Assembly: GCA_900545175.1 (NCBI GenBank)
Contig: UQYF01000044.1
Span: forward strand, 1-20,861
Direction: 5' to 3'
DNA length: 20,861 nucleotides
Source: an uncultured Eubacteriales bacterium
Lineage (GTDB): Bacteria > Bacillota > Clostridia > Lachnospirales > Lachnospiraceae
Made by a program: the position numbers and the translations under genes. Shown piece after piece: positions 1-9,183 of the stretch. Position 1 is the stretch's first letter, and each line of letters starts with the position of its first letter. The notes beneath the pieces are model-generated. The model searched no databases. It had not been told where the DNA came from and was given only the letters and a program-made list of their open reading frames with translations.

Positions 1-111
1 TATAACTTGTTATACACAGTTAAGTTCACAAAGCATGTTTTGACACCGTAATCTTTATAAGAATCAGGAAAAGCATGGCATAATAAGCAGCAAGTCTTAG
101 ATGTTGGCGTA

Positions 112-140
112 TTGCTAAATATAAGAAAATAGGGTATAAT
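112..140 (+). promoter_or_regulatory. Sigma-A-type promoter of the envelope-polymer gene run
   Basis: A -35 box TTGCTA (112-117) is separated by exactly 17 bp from a perfect -10 box TATAAT (135-140). Transcription would start near 147, giving a leader of about 38 nt before the ATG at 185. It is the best promoter match seen in front of the ten-gene + strand run. The 111 bases to its left contain no gene that I can support. Confidence 0.65.
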
Positions 141-184
141 TTGCTACAAAGTGGGTTCAAATGCCCTGGAAAGGAAATAAATAC

Positions 185-1591
185 ATGGTTTTTTCTTCTA
201 CAGTATTTTTATTTTTGTTTTTACCGGTTGTTATTGCTGTATATTACAATCCTATTGTCAAAAACAGAGGCTTCCGCAATATAGTGCTTCTCTTAGCGAG
301 CCTTTTTTTCTATGGCTGGGGTGAGCCGGTATTCGTGTTTCTTATGATTTTGTCAATTATTGTGAACTGGGCATTTGGCCTGATGGTAGATGGCATGAGA
401 AAAAAAGGCAGTGTGCATGGAATGAAGCTTGGAATGATACTTTCCGTTGTATATAACCTTGGACTTATGTTCATCTTTAAATATCTGACCTTTGTGACAA
501 AGAATATAAGCTATCTGATTCACAATGACAGCATAGTTGTAAATATAGCACTTCCGATTGGAATTTCATTCTTTACATTCCAGCTTATGTCATATGTGTT
601 CGATGTGTATTATGATACAGCCAAGGTTCAAAGGAATATTCTCTATGTCGGGCTGTATGTTTCGATGTTTCCGCAGCTTATCGCAGGTCCTATTGTAAGG
701 TATGAGACTGTGGCAGATGAGATAGAGAACAGAGTCGAGAACAGGGAAGAGTTCGCTGATGGCTTCGGAAGGTTTGTTGTTGGACTTGGAAAGAAGATAC
801 TTATATCGAATTATGTAGGAAAGGTTGCCGATATAGCATTTTCGACAGAAGGCGGAATGTCCGTTGCGATGGCATGGCTTGGTGCGATAGCTTATACATT
901 ACAGATTTATTTTGACTTTTCCGGTTATTCGGACATGGCAATCGGTCTTGGAAGAATGTTCGGGTTCCATTTCCTTGAGAACTTCAACTTTCCGTATATA
1001 TCAAAATCGATAACGGAATTCTGGAGAAGATGGCATATAACATTGAGCACATGGTTTAGAGATTATGTATATATTCCTCTTGGCGGAAACAGAGTAAGTA
1101 AGGGAAGGCATATATGGAATATATTTGTTGTGTGGCTGCTCACAGGTGTATGGCATGGAGCTGACTGGACATTTATATGCTGGGGCTTATTATATTTTGT
1201 GCTCCTCATGTTTGAAAAGCTTACAGGTTTTCACAAGAAGACAGGATGGTATATGCATGTATATACGATGTTCTTTGTAATTATCGGCTGGGTGCTCTTT
1301 AGGGCAGACAGCATAACTGCGGCGGTAAGCTATATTGGAAATATGTTCGGAATAGGTGCAGCAGGTTTTGTAGATGGCACATTTGCTGACTGTATCAAAA
1401 ATTCGGCGGTAGTATTTATCGCAGCGATAATATTTTCATTTCCTGTTGTCAAAAAAGCGGGGGAAGTCCTTGAAAAGAAGCCGTTACTTAAGAATGTGCT
1501 TGCATCAGTGTGCATGGTGGCTGTATTTATAGCGTCAATTCTTGTATGTATAAAGGCAACATATAATCCGTTTATCTATCTGAACTTTTAA
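185..1591 (+). CDS. MBOAT-family membrane O-acyltransferase (AlgI/DltB/PatA-like)
   Basis: This polytopic inner-membrane protein of 468 aa would move an acyl group, probably acetyl, across the membrane to an extracytoplasmic polymer. The N-terminus MVFSSTVFLFLFLP is typical of AlgI-like proteins. Family motifs are present: IAGPIVRY (about 167-173), FWRRWHITLSTWFRDYVY (about 279-296) with LGGNR after it, and WHGADWTF with the presumed catalytic His at about 324. An upstream in-frame ATG exists at 161. I chose 185 because GGAAAGGA at 168-175 sits about 9 nt ahead of it and the family N-terminus begins there. Only 13 bp separate it from the DHHW-protein gene, the usual partner of such acyltransferases. 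The acyl donor and target polymer cannot be read from the sequence. Confidence 0.93.
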   Translation: MVFSSTVFLFLFLPVVIAVYYNPIVKNRGFRNIVLLLASLFFYGWGEPVFVFLMILSIIVNWAFGLMVDGMRKKGSVHGMKLGMILSVVYNLGLMFIFKYLTFVTKNISYLIHNDSIVVNIALPIGISFFTFQLMSYVFDVYYDTAKVQRNILYVGLYVSMFPQLIAGPIVRYETVADEIENRVENREEFADGFGRFVVGLGKKILISNYVGKVADIAFSTEGGMSVAMAWLGAIAYTLQIYFDFSGYSDMAIGLGRMFGFHFLENFNFPYISKSITEFWRRWHITLSTWFRDYVYIPLGGNRVSKGRHIWNIFVVWLLTGVWHGADWTFICWGLLYFVLLMFEKLTGFHKKTGWYMHVYTMFFVIIGWVLFRADSITAAVSYIGNMFGIGAAGFVDGTFADCIKNSAVVFIAAIIFSFPVVKKAGEVLEKKPLLKNVLASVCMVAVFIASILVCIKATYNPFIYLNF

Positions 1592-1604
1592 GGGGGATTT
1601 ATAA

Positions 1605-3035
1605 GTGAAAAATAATATAAAAGAAAATACTCCACATAAAGATAAAACAGGTGAATCTAATTTGAGCAAAACAGGTGCATTGTACAGAGTGACTGCAATG
1701 TGCTGTATGGGAATATTGTTCGTTATGTTCATCTTCATTCTATTGAGAATAGCAGTCAAGAATGTTGTCTATGAAAAGATGGGCATATATAATCCTGTAG
1801 TAGCTTTTTTCCTTGAAGGAGATAACGATGTAGGACAGGATGATTATGATGAAGGCGGTTCAATAACCATAGACTGGGCAAGCATATATCCGTATGCTAA
1901 AGAAGATTTGTATGTGAACATAAGTAAGGATATGAGTATTCTTGATAAATATAACAATCTGGTCGGAAAAGTAAAAGCGCAGGCTGAGTGGTATGCTACG
2001 GACGGACTGCCGATGCAGACAAAGCTTACTGAGCTGGCAGCAGGTTATGAAGGGCTTATAGGCTGGCAGGTTCAGGAGGAAGATTATGATGCTGTCATAA
2101 CATTAAGAAATGGCTATCTCACATGCGTAAGTCCTGTAAGGGATGCTTCTGTTATAGAAGAGATTACTGACAGTGTGGCAAGGTTCAGGGACTTTCTGAC
2201 AGAGAGGAATATCAACCTTATGTATGTCATGGTGCCATTTCTTGTTGACACAGTTGACAGTGAACTTCCGCTTGGCATAACTGACGCAAGCAATGATAAT
2301 GCGGACAGGCTTCTTGAAAGCCTTGACAAAAGCGATATCGATTATATTGACCTGCGCACATGCGAGAAGGAGGATGGAATAAGCCACTATGACATGTTCT
2401 ACCGCACAGACCACCATTGGAATGCCAAGGCAGCAGTGTGGGCGAGCGGACGAGTATCTGAAAAGCTCTCACAGCTGTATGGTTATGAGTATACTCCGGA
2501 GCTTTTTGATATCAATAATTACACAAGCAGAATATATGAAAAAGTATTCTTAGGAAGCTATGGCAGAAGAGTTACACTCAGCAAGGCAGCTCCTGAGGAC
2601 TTTGAGATATTGTATCCGGATAATGATATGACATATCATCTTGTCATGCCTGAAAAGCAGCTTGATGTCACAGGAACTTTTGACGAAGTGTTTATAGATT
2701 ATGACAAGTTGAAAATTACGGATTATTATGAGATGGATGCATACAGTGCCTATATAACGCTAAGACGATATGTGGCAGTTATTGAAAATGAGAATGCAGC
2801 TAATCCTGACAAGAAGATACTTATTCTCAGAGATTCATTCGGAAATATATTTGCGCCGTATTTTGCACAACAGTATGGAACAGTAGAACTTATCGATGTT
2901 GCGGATTTTACCGGAAGTATAAAAAGCTATATCAAGGAGTCAAAGCCTGATACAGTGCTTTTACTGTACAATCCTACAATGATTGAGCCTATCGACTGGA
3001 GCTCATATACAAGCAGTAAGTTTGATTTCAGGTAA
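1605..3035 (+). CDS. DHHW-motif SGNH-like acetyltransferase partner (AlgJ/AlgX-like)
   Basis: This membrane-anchored extracytoplasmic protein of 476 aa probably completes O-acetyl transfer started by the adjacent MBOAT protein. It starts at GTG behind AGGGGG (1591-1596). One N-terminal TM segment (about residues 29-50) precedes a large outside domain. The signature TDHHW is at residues 268-272, and RDSFGN at 409-414 supplies the presumed Ser nucleophile. The order (Asp-His first, Ser later) matches the Asp-His/Ser arrangement known from AlgJ/AlgX. The region between the TM segment and residue 165 is acidic and specific to this protein. The pairing with an MBOAT gene makes the role likely; the substrate is unknown. 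Confidence 0.9.
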   Translation: MKNNIKENTPHKDKTGESNLSKTGALYRVTAMCCMGILFVMFIFILLRIAVKNVVYEKMGIYNPVVAFFLEGDNDVGQDDYDEGGSITIDWASIYPYAKEDLYVNISKDMSILDKYNNLVGKVKAQAEWYATDGLPMQTKLTELAAGYEGLIGWQVQEEDYDAVITLRNGYLTCVSPVRDASVIEEITDSVARFRDFLTERNINLMYVMVPFLVDTVDSELPLGITDASNDNADRLLESLDKSDIDYIDLRTCEKEDGISHYDMFYRTDHHWNAKAAVWASGRVSEKLSQLYGYEYTPELFDINNYTSRIYEKVFLGSYGRRVTLSKAAPEDFEILYPDNDMTYHLVMPEKQLDVTGTFDEVFIDYDKLKITDYYEMDAYSAYITLRRYVAVIENENAANPDKKILILRDSFGNIFAPYFAQQYGTVELIDVADFTGSIKSYIKESKPDTVLLLYNPTMIEPIDWSSYTSSKFDFR

Positions 3036-3057
3036 TATATAGAAAAGAGGATTAATT

Positions 3058-4356
3058 ATGAAGGTATTATGGCTTATCAATGCGCCGATTCCGGCTCTGT
3101 GCGAGTGCGCAGGACTGCCGGTTCAGGTAAAAGAAGGATGGATAGACGGTCTTTATAATTCTATTATGGAGCTTGTAAAGGAAAAAGGCTTGGACTTAAA
3201 GCTCTCGATAGCGTTTCCACAGTTTGCAAGGAAGGAGACAATAGAAGGAGAGCTCGATGGAAATTCCTTCTATGGATTTTACAAGGAGGAGGATAAGCCA
3301 TATAAGTACAATGAGAATGTTGAGGAAAGACTAAGACAGATAGTAAGCAGGGTTAATCCTGATGTGGTTCACATTGCCGGAACTGAGTATGACCATGCGG
3401 CTGCGATGGTAAGAGCATTTGGAAAGCCTGAGAGAACTGTTGTGTCCATTCAGGGACTTACAAGCGTGTATGCAAGACATTATATGGCAGACCTGCCGAT
3501 AAGTGTCAGATACGGCTTCACATTCAGGGATATACTAAAAGTGGATAATCTCTTTTTTGACAGGAAAAAATATTACAAAAGAGGTGTGCTTGAGAAGGAG
3601 ACAATAAGAGGTGCAGCGAATGTCATAGGAAGGACGGATTGGGACAATATCTGTACGCGCCTTATAAATCCTGATTCTAAATACTATTATTGCAGTGAAA
3701 TATTGAGAAGCTGTTTTTATGACAAAAGCAGATGGAGCCTTGATGGCTGCGACAGACATACCATATTTGTGTCGCAGGGATATTATCCGATTAAGGGACT
3801 TCACTATATGCTTGAAGCATTAGATGATATAAGAAAATTCTATCCGGACGTGAAGCTGCGTGTTGCAGGCGGTGTAAGCCTTAACAATGCCGGGTTAAAG
3901 AATAAGCTAAGACAGAAAAATTATCAGAGATATCTGGCTAAGCTCATAAAAAAATATCAGCTTGAACAGTGCGTTGAATTTCTTCCGGCACTCAAGGCGG
4001 ATGAGATGAAGGAGATGTATCTTAAGAGCAACGTATTCGTATCGCCGTCATCCATAGAAAACTCACCTAATTCTTTAGGAGAGGCGATGATGCTTGGTGT
4101 GCCTTGTGTATCATCCTTAGTCGGCGGAGTCGGGAATATGCTAAAGCATGAGAAAGAGGGCTTTACATACCAGCATGATGCACCATATATGCTTGCCTGC
4201 TATGTGATGAGAGTGTTCAAAGAACAGGAAACCAACAAAGAGCTTGTGAAAGATATGACGGATGCGGCGCATGAGCATGCACTTACACTTTTTGACAGAA
4301 GAAAAAATGCAGAAACCATGCTTGGAATCTATGGAAAGGTCTGTGGAAGAGAATAA
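3058..4356 (+). CDS. Glycosyltransferase family 4 (GT-B fold)
   Basis: This soluble or membrane-associated glycosyltransferase of 432 aa is expected to move a sugar from an NDP-sugar to a growing glycan on the cytoplasmic face. The C-terminal half has the GT4 nucleotide-sugar site, with the EX7E motif at E334 and E342 in IENSPNSLGEAMMLGVP, followed by VGGVGN and EGF. The N-terminal half begins MKVLWLINAP, as in a first Rossmann domain, and holds VVHIAGTEYDH. The length is normal for the family. AAGAGGA lies ahead of the ATG. Its TAA overlaps the next gene's ATG by one base (TAATG), so the two are probably translationally coupled. Sugar specificity cannot be called. Confidence 0.92.
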   Translation: MKVLWLINAPIPALCECAGLPVQVKEGWIDGLYNSIMELVKEKGLDLKLSIAFPQFARKETIEGELDGNSFYGFYKEEDKPYKYNENVEERLRQIVSRVNPDVVHIAGTEYDHAAAMVRAFGKPERTVVSIQGLTSVYARHYMADLPISVRYGFTFRDILKVDNLFFDRKKYYKRGVLEKETIRGAANVIGRTDWDNICTRLINPDSKYYYCSEILRSCFYDKSRWSLDGCDRHTIFVSQGYYPIKGLHYMLEALDDIRKFYPDVKLRVAGGVSLNNAGLKNKLRQKNYQRYLAKLIKKYQLEQCVEFLPALKADEMKEMYLKSNVFVSPSSIENSPNSLGEAMMLGVPCVSSLVGGVGNMLKHEKEGFTYQHDAPYMLACYVMRVFKEQETNKELVKDMTDAAHEHALTLFDRRKNAETMLGIYGKVCGRE

Positions 4357-6674
4357 TGAAAAAAAGAAGCTGGATGTGGGTCGGAATAGCACAGGCTGTG
4401 TTGTTTGTTGCTCTAACTGTTATTCTTGCATTTCCCACAGTGAATAAAACCTTTGGCTTTTCAGATTTTGAGCGTATGCTAGGACAGGTAAGAGAAGATG
4501 CAGTCTATACGGATGATGATTTGTCATCAAGCGGATGGTTTGTCTCAACTCCTAAGCTTAGACTTGGCTTTGGTGTGTATAGAATAACTGTGGAGTATGA
4601 GAGTACTTCGGATGACAATCTCTTTTATTTTACATCAGAGTCGGTACAGAACTCCGAGATAAGAAATATGGATAAATATCATTCTGATAATATTTATCTT
4701 GAGGCTTCAAAGACAGAGCAGTCTATGGAGATATATGTAAATATATATGACAGCGACTATTATATGGGATGTATATACGGCGGTACAGGAAGTCTTGCAA
4801 TCAAAAGTATCACAATACACAAGACGGCAGGAGGGACATTAAAAGGATGTTTTATATATCTGCTCCTTGTGGCAGTAACAGACCTGCTTATTGTATTTGC
4901 GGACAGAAAAAAACGCGGAATTGTAAAGAACGAGAATGTCAATGTCTTTTTTGCGCTGGCTGTCACTGTGATATTTTCGTCGCTTCCCCTGTTTGTGACT
5001 TTTATGATAAAAGGCCATGATGTGCTCTTTCATCTTGCGAGAATAGAGAGCATCAAGGATGCAATGCTTGCAGGCGAATTTCCCATAAAGATATATTCTG
5101 ACTGGCTGTGCGGAAATGGGTATGCTTCAGGTGTGTATTATGGTGATGCGCTGTTATATATTCCTGCCGTTTTGAGGATGATGGGATTTAATCTTATGCA
5201 GAGCTACAATATATTTATTTTTTTCTGCAACCTGTCCACCTGCGTAATCTCCTATTTTTGTTTTAAGGGAATTTCTAAGAGCAAGGTTACGGCTGTTATC
5301 GGCGCTGCATTATATACAACATCAATCTATAGATTAATAGACATATATATACGTTCGGCAGTCGGAGAGTATGCTGCCATGGTATTTATACCTCTTACAG
5401 CGTATGGCTTATATAAAATATATACTGAGGATACGCAGTCGGACGGATACTCGAAGAACTGGATTATTCCTGTTATGGGATTTACGGGAATAATCAATTC
5501 ACATATACTCACATGCGAGATGGTCGGAGTATTTACTATCTTATTATGTATCGTACTTTTTAAAAGAACATTTGAGAAGAAGAGATTCATTGTCCTTGTA
5601 AAGACAGCGCTGTATACATGCATAGCAGGTGCAGGATTTTTGGTACCATTTATTCAATACTTTATAAAGGGTGGAATTGTTGCAACGGATGTGGACAGAT
5701 TCTATACAGGAATACAGCAGTATGGAGCATATCTTACACAGATTTTTGAGCCGTTTACCACTTACTCAGGGCTTACACCGGATATAGACAGTTCTATTTC
5801 GGCTGCAATGCCTGTAAATGCCGGAGCTGCGCTTGGTTTTGGCGCAATAGTGCTTATATATGTGCTTGTTATGGGATATGTCAAGGAGAAAAAGGAACGG
5901 GTGGCAGCGTGGATTTCGCTTGCATTTGCAGCGTTATCGGTGTGGATGTCAACATGTCTCTTTCCGTGGAATGCGATTAAGAGCATGAGCGGAAGACTCG
6001 GAGGTCTGTATTCTAATTATCCTTGGCGCTTCCTTAGCATTGCTTCAATAATGCTTGTGCTCTGTATTGTTATTGCACTTAAGTCTTTACATGGAAGAAA
6101 GCTTTATATAGCTGTGGCAGCGGTGCTTCTTGGCATCAATGCTTTGCAGAGTGCGGTACTGCTTTGCGATATAGTGAACAATGCTGAGCCTTACAGAGTG
6201 TATCAGGCGGATGATATTGATACTATGGAGGCTGTGATTGGTGCTGAGTATCTGCCTTGCGGCATACCATTACAGGTATACTCGGAGCAATATGCCATTG
6301 AAGATGATAATATAATTTATATACAGAATTACAGAGATAACAATTATGTGGACTGCAATATCACAAATGATTCAAATCATGATGGAAGAGTAATATTCTC
6401 AATGGTATATTACGACGGATACACTGCTGTAGATAAGGACACGGGCGGGAAGCTTGAAGTGTATATGGACGATGGAAGAGTTGCGCTGAGAGTAAAAGCG
6501 GGATATTCAGGAAATGTTATCGTGCGGTTTGCAGGATTTACATCATGGAAGATAGCGGGAATTGTTTCGATTATAGCCTGCCTGTTTTTTATGCTGGAAT
6601 TTGCTGATGCAAAAAGCCATGGAAAAATCAGAAGCCTGATTATGAGAGTAATCAGAATAAGAAATAAAAATTGA
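4356..6674 (+). CDS. Large polytopic membrane protein, PTPS-related/YfhO-like (probable GT-C type), copy 1
   Basis: The 772-aa protein has TM1 at about 8-28, an extracytoplasmic beta-rich segment (about 35-158), TM2 at about 163-182 and then a dense multi-TM core. The core opens with GHDVLFHLARIE (220-231) and continues with FPIKIYSDWLCGNGYA and YYGDALLYIPA. This pattern resembles the PTPS-related membrane proteins (PF10131), which I place among GT-C-like enzymes. The charged residues of the GHD loop are candidates for the catalytic site. The last 150 residues form an outside domain with VYYDGYTAVD, similar to the YfhO C-terminal domain, and end in a final TM. If it is a GT-C enzyme it would use a polyprenyl-linked sugar outside the membrane. 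Function is inferred from family likeness and context. The next gene is a paralog. Confidence 0.78.
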   Translation: MKKRSWMWVGIAQAVLFVALTVILAFPTVNKTFGFSDFERMLGQVREDAVYTDDDLSSSGWFVSTPKLRLGFGVYRITVEYESTSDDNLFYFTSESVQNSEIRNMDKYHSDNIYLEASKTEQSMEIYVNIYDSDYYMGCIYGGTGSLAIKSITIHKTAGGTLKGCFIYLLLVAVTDLLIVFADRKKRGIVKNENVNVFFALAVTVIFSSLPLFVTFMIKGHDVLFHLARIESIKDAMLAGEFPIKIYSDWLCGNGYASGVYYGDALLYIPAVLRMMGFNLMQSYNIFIFFCNLSTCVISYFCFKGISKSKVTAVIGAALYTTSIYRLIDIYIRSAVGEYAAMVFIPLTAYGLYKIYTEDTQSDGYSKNWIIPVMGFTGIINSHILTCEMVGVFTILLCIVLFKRTFEKKRFIVLVKTALYTCIAGAGFLVPFIQYFIKGGIVATDVDRFYTGIQQYGAYLTQIFEPFTTYSGLTPDIDSSISAAMPVNAGAALGFGAIVLIYVLVMGYVKEKKERVAAWISLAFAALSVWMSTCLFPWNAIKSMSGRLGGLYSNYPWRFLSIASIMLVLCIVIALKSLHGRKLYIAVAAVLLGINALQSAVLLCDIVNNAEPYRVYQADDIDTMEAVIGAEYLPCGIPLQVYSEQYAIEDDNIIYIQNYRDNNYVDCNITNDSNHDGRVIFSMVYYDGYTAVDKDTGGKLEVYMDDGRVALRVKAGYSGNVIVRFAGFTSWKIAGIVSIIACLFFMLEFADAKSHGKIRSLIMRVIRIRNKN

Positions 6675-6839
6675 TTTGAAGATACAGGTATTTTACATTA
6701 ATTTATGAGATTTTTCAGGACTTTAAACAGTTTCAAAATAGCAGAACGTAGATTTACAAAATAAATGTGAAGCATCGGTTTTTTATGGCAGGAAGCGAAT
6801 GCGGATTGCGGATATAATTGACAAATATTGGAGGCAGTT

Positions 6840-9095
6840 ATGGAAAAAAAAGCATGGATAAAAATTATAGCTGTGGAGGCAGCTATAACGGTACTACTTA
6901 TGGTTGCTGCGATATTTCCATGGGTTAACAAAAGATACAGTGTACAGGAGCTTCAGAATCTGACTGCTGAATGTGTCAGGTCACCGGGGATGTTCTTGGG
7001 ATATGGCACATATAAGTACACAATAGAATATGATACGGATTCTGATAACTGTTTTGCTTTTATCGAGACGCAGTATGTGAATGAGCAGGGGAAACAGCTT
7101 ATCGGGCATATGGATATGGATGCGGTTACACTTTTATCTGACAGGAACACTATATCCGGGGAAGTATTTATTAGAGTGCCGGCAGGCGATTACAGTGTGT
7201 ACACCTACCGTCTTGCAGATGCAAGACTTGATGTGAACAGCATAACGGTTCAAAAGACAGCAGGCGGCATATTTAAGCTTGGAATAATAGCAATATTTAT
7301 ATCAGCAGTTATTGACCTGATTATTTTATATGCTGACAGAAGAAAGAAAGGGCTGATACATGAAGGTAGCACGGAGATATTCTTTGTGCTTTTCGGAACG
7401 ATATTGTTTGTCTCTATTCCTCTGTATTTCGGTTATCTCATAAACGGACATGACCTTCAGTATCATCTTTTGAGAATCGAAGGCATAAAGGATGGTCTGC
7501 TTGCAGGAGATTTTCCGATAAAGATACAGTCTAACTGGCTTAAGGGAAACGGCTATGCAACGGCTGTATTTTATGGCGACTTATTTTTGTATATACCGGC
7601 GATTTTGAGATTATGCGGTTTCTCTATTGTACAGAGCTACAATATATATGTCTTTTTGTGCAATGCAGCTACATGTGTTATTGCATATTTCTGTTTCAAG
7701 GGAATGTCGGGAAGAAGAAAAACGGCAGCAGTCGGAGCAGTACTTTATACGACATCAATATACAGACTTCTTGATGTGTATGTGAGGTCATCAGTCGGAG
7801 AATATTCAGCCATGACATTTCTTCCGATGATTGCATACGGATTGTGGAAGATATATAACGATGACTGTAGTGAGAAGAATTATAAAAGAAACTGGATAAT
7901 ACCGGTGCTCGGCTTCACAGGAATAATAAACACTCATACGCTCACATGTGAGATGGTAGCAATATTTGTAATCCTTTTATGTATTATTTTTATAAAGAAG
8001 ACATTCAAAAAGGAACGCTTTATTGTGTTGGTTAAGATTGTATTGTATACAACAATCCTTAATCTCGCATTTTTCGTTCCGTTTTTCCACTATATGTTAC
8101 AGGGAGGCTTTGTTATAACATCAAATGCACCGTCATATATACAGCAATACGGAGCATTTATCGGACAGCTTTTTGCGCCTACTATGACTTATTCCGGACT
8201 CACTGTGGGATACCAGGAGGGAATTGCATCGGAGCTGCCACTGACAACCGGACTTGGGCTTGTCATGGGAGCGGCAGCCTTAATCTACTCATTCGCTATG
8301 GGCTATGTCAAGGATAAGAAAGAAAAAGCGGCGGGCATAATTTTTGTTGTATTTTCGGCATTGTCACTGTGGTTTTCAACGTATCTGTTCCCTTGGGATT
8401 ATATACAGAATATATGCAGGTTTTTTATGAAAGTGGTTTCGACAATGCAGTTTCCTTGGCGTTTCCTCAGCATAGCAAGTATAATGCTTGCACTGTGTGC
8501 CATCTATGCGCTTAAGCATATGGACGCTGCCAGGAAAGCATATAGATATGCGGCTATAGGAATGCTTGCAGCAGCGTTTTTGCAGGCCGGATATTTCTTA
8601 GGCAATATTGTGAACAGCTATGAGCCATACTTTGCATATGGCGAGAGCAAGCTTGATACGACAATGGTAGTCGGAGCTGAATATCTTCCGGCAGGAATCC
8701 TCGTAGAGACATACGATGGACAATATGCCATGCCGGATGAGAATATAAATTATGTTGAGAATTACAGAAAAGATAATTACATCGAATGTACAGTTCAAAA
8801 TGACAGCGATAAAGATGGAGCGGTAGTATTTTCTATCGTATATTATGACGGATATACTGCCATAGACAAGGCCGGTGGCCAGAAGCTTGATGTATTTGTA
8901 AATGAAGGAAGACTCAGTGTGAATGTTCCTTCCGGCTATTCAGGTGATGTCGTAATAAGCTTTACAGGCTTTGCTTCATGGAGAATTGCAGCTGTGATAT
9001 CCATGGTGGCTGCGGCTGCGCTGATAATATATATCATAGACAGAAAACAGATTATATATAGTAAGTTAAGCGGACATTTAAAGAAAAATAAGTGA
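6840..9095 (+). CDS. Large polytopic membrane protein, PTPS-related/YfhO-like (probable GT-C type), copy 2
   Basis: The 751-aa protein is clearly homologous to the upstream protein along its whole length. Shared blocks include GHD-xxx-HLxRIE-xIKD (GHD at 203-205), AGxFPIKI, GNGYA, the run IIPVxGFTGIIN, FPWRFLSIASIMLxLC, GAEYLP and YYDGYTA. It has the same layout: TM1, an outside domain (about 35-140), TM2, a polytopic core, a C-terminal beta domain and a last TM. The N-terminal outside domain is the least conserved part, as expected if the copies recognise different acceptors. An in-frame TTG at 6828 is possible. I prefer the ATG at 6840 because GGAGG (6830-6834) lies 5 nt ahead of it. A spacer of 165 bp separates it from copy 1, longer than the other gaps in the run. 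Confidence 0.78.
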   Translation: MEKKAWIKIIAVEAAITVLLMVAAIFPWVNKRYSVQELQNLTAECVRSPGMFLGYGTYKYTIEYDTDSDNCFAFIETQYVNEQGKQLIGHMDMDAVTLLSDRNTISGEVFIRVPAGDYSVYTYRLADARLDVNSITVQKTAGGIFKLGIIAIFISAVIDLIILYADRRKKGLIHEGSTEIFFVLFGTILFVSIPLYFGYLINGHDLQYHLLRIEGIKDGLLAGDFPIKIQSNWLKGNGYATAVFYGDLFLYIPAILRLCGFSIVQSYNIYVFLCNAATCVIAYFCFKGMSGRRKTAAVGAVLYTTSIYRLLDVYVRSSVGEYSAMTFLPMIAYGLWKIYNDDCSEKNYKRNWIIPVLGFTGIINTHTLTCEMVAIFVILLCIIFIKKTFKKERFIVLVKIVLYTTILNLAFFVPFFHYMLQGGFVITSNAPSYIQQYGAFIGQLFAPTMTYSGLTVGYQEGIASELPLTTGLGLVMGAAALIYSFAMGYVKDKKEKAAGIIFVVFSALSLWFSTYLFPWDYIQNICRFFMKVVSTMQFPWRFLSIASIMLALCAIYALKHMDAARKAYRYAAIGMLAAAFLQAGYFLGNIVNSYEPYFAYGESKLDTTMVVGAEYLPAGILVETYDGQYAMPDENINYVENYRKDNYIECTVQNDSDKDGAVVFSIVYYDGYTAIDKAGGQKLDVFVNEGRLSVNVPSGYSGDVVISFTGFASWRIAAVISMVAAAALIIYIIDRKQIIYSKLSGHLKKNK

Positions 9096-9183
9096 TGACG
9101 GTTGTGGATTATGGCATAAGGGAAGAGCATTAGCAAAGCTTTGACTGCCACTTCACGGCAAGCTGTCAGGAAATGAGGTTTAT

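Noticed and set aside
10..18. TTATACACA, matching the loose DnaA-box pattern TTATNCACA, beside the palindrome TATAAC-TT-GTTATA (1-14)
   Set aside because: It is a single copy, with no box cluster, AT-rich unwinding block or replication gene nearby. One 9-mer in AT-rich DNA is expected by chance.
40..61. TTGACA (40-45) with TATAAG (56-61) as a promoter
   Set aside because: The spacing of about 10 bp is too short for sigma-A; the pair at 112-140 is far better.
9137..9168. GACTGCC...GGC...GTC imperfect hairpin before the MoxR gene, as a terminator
   Set aside because: The stem is broken by an asymmetric bulge and has no U-tract; the following MoxR gene has its own RBS but no promoter boxes were found there.
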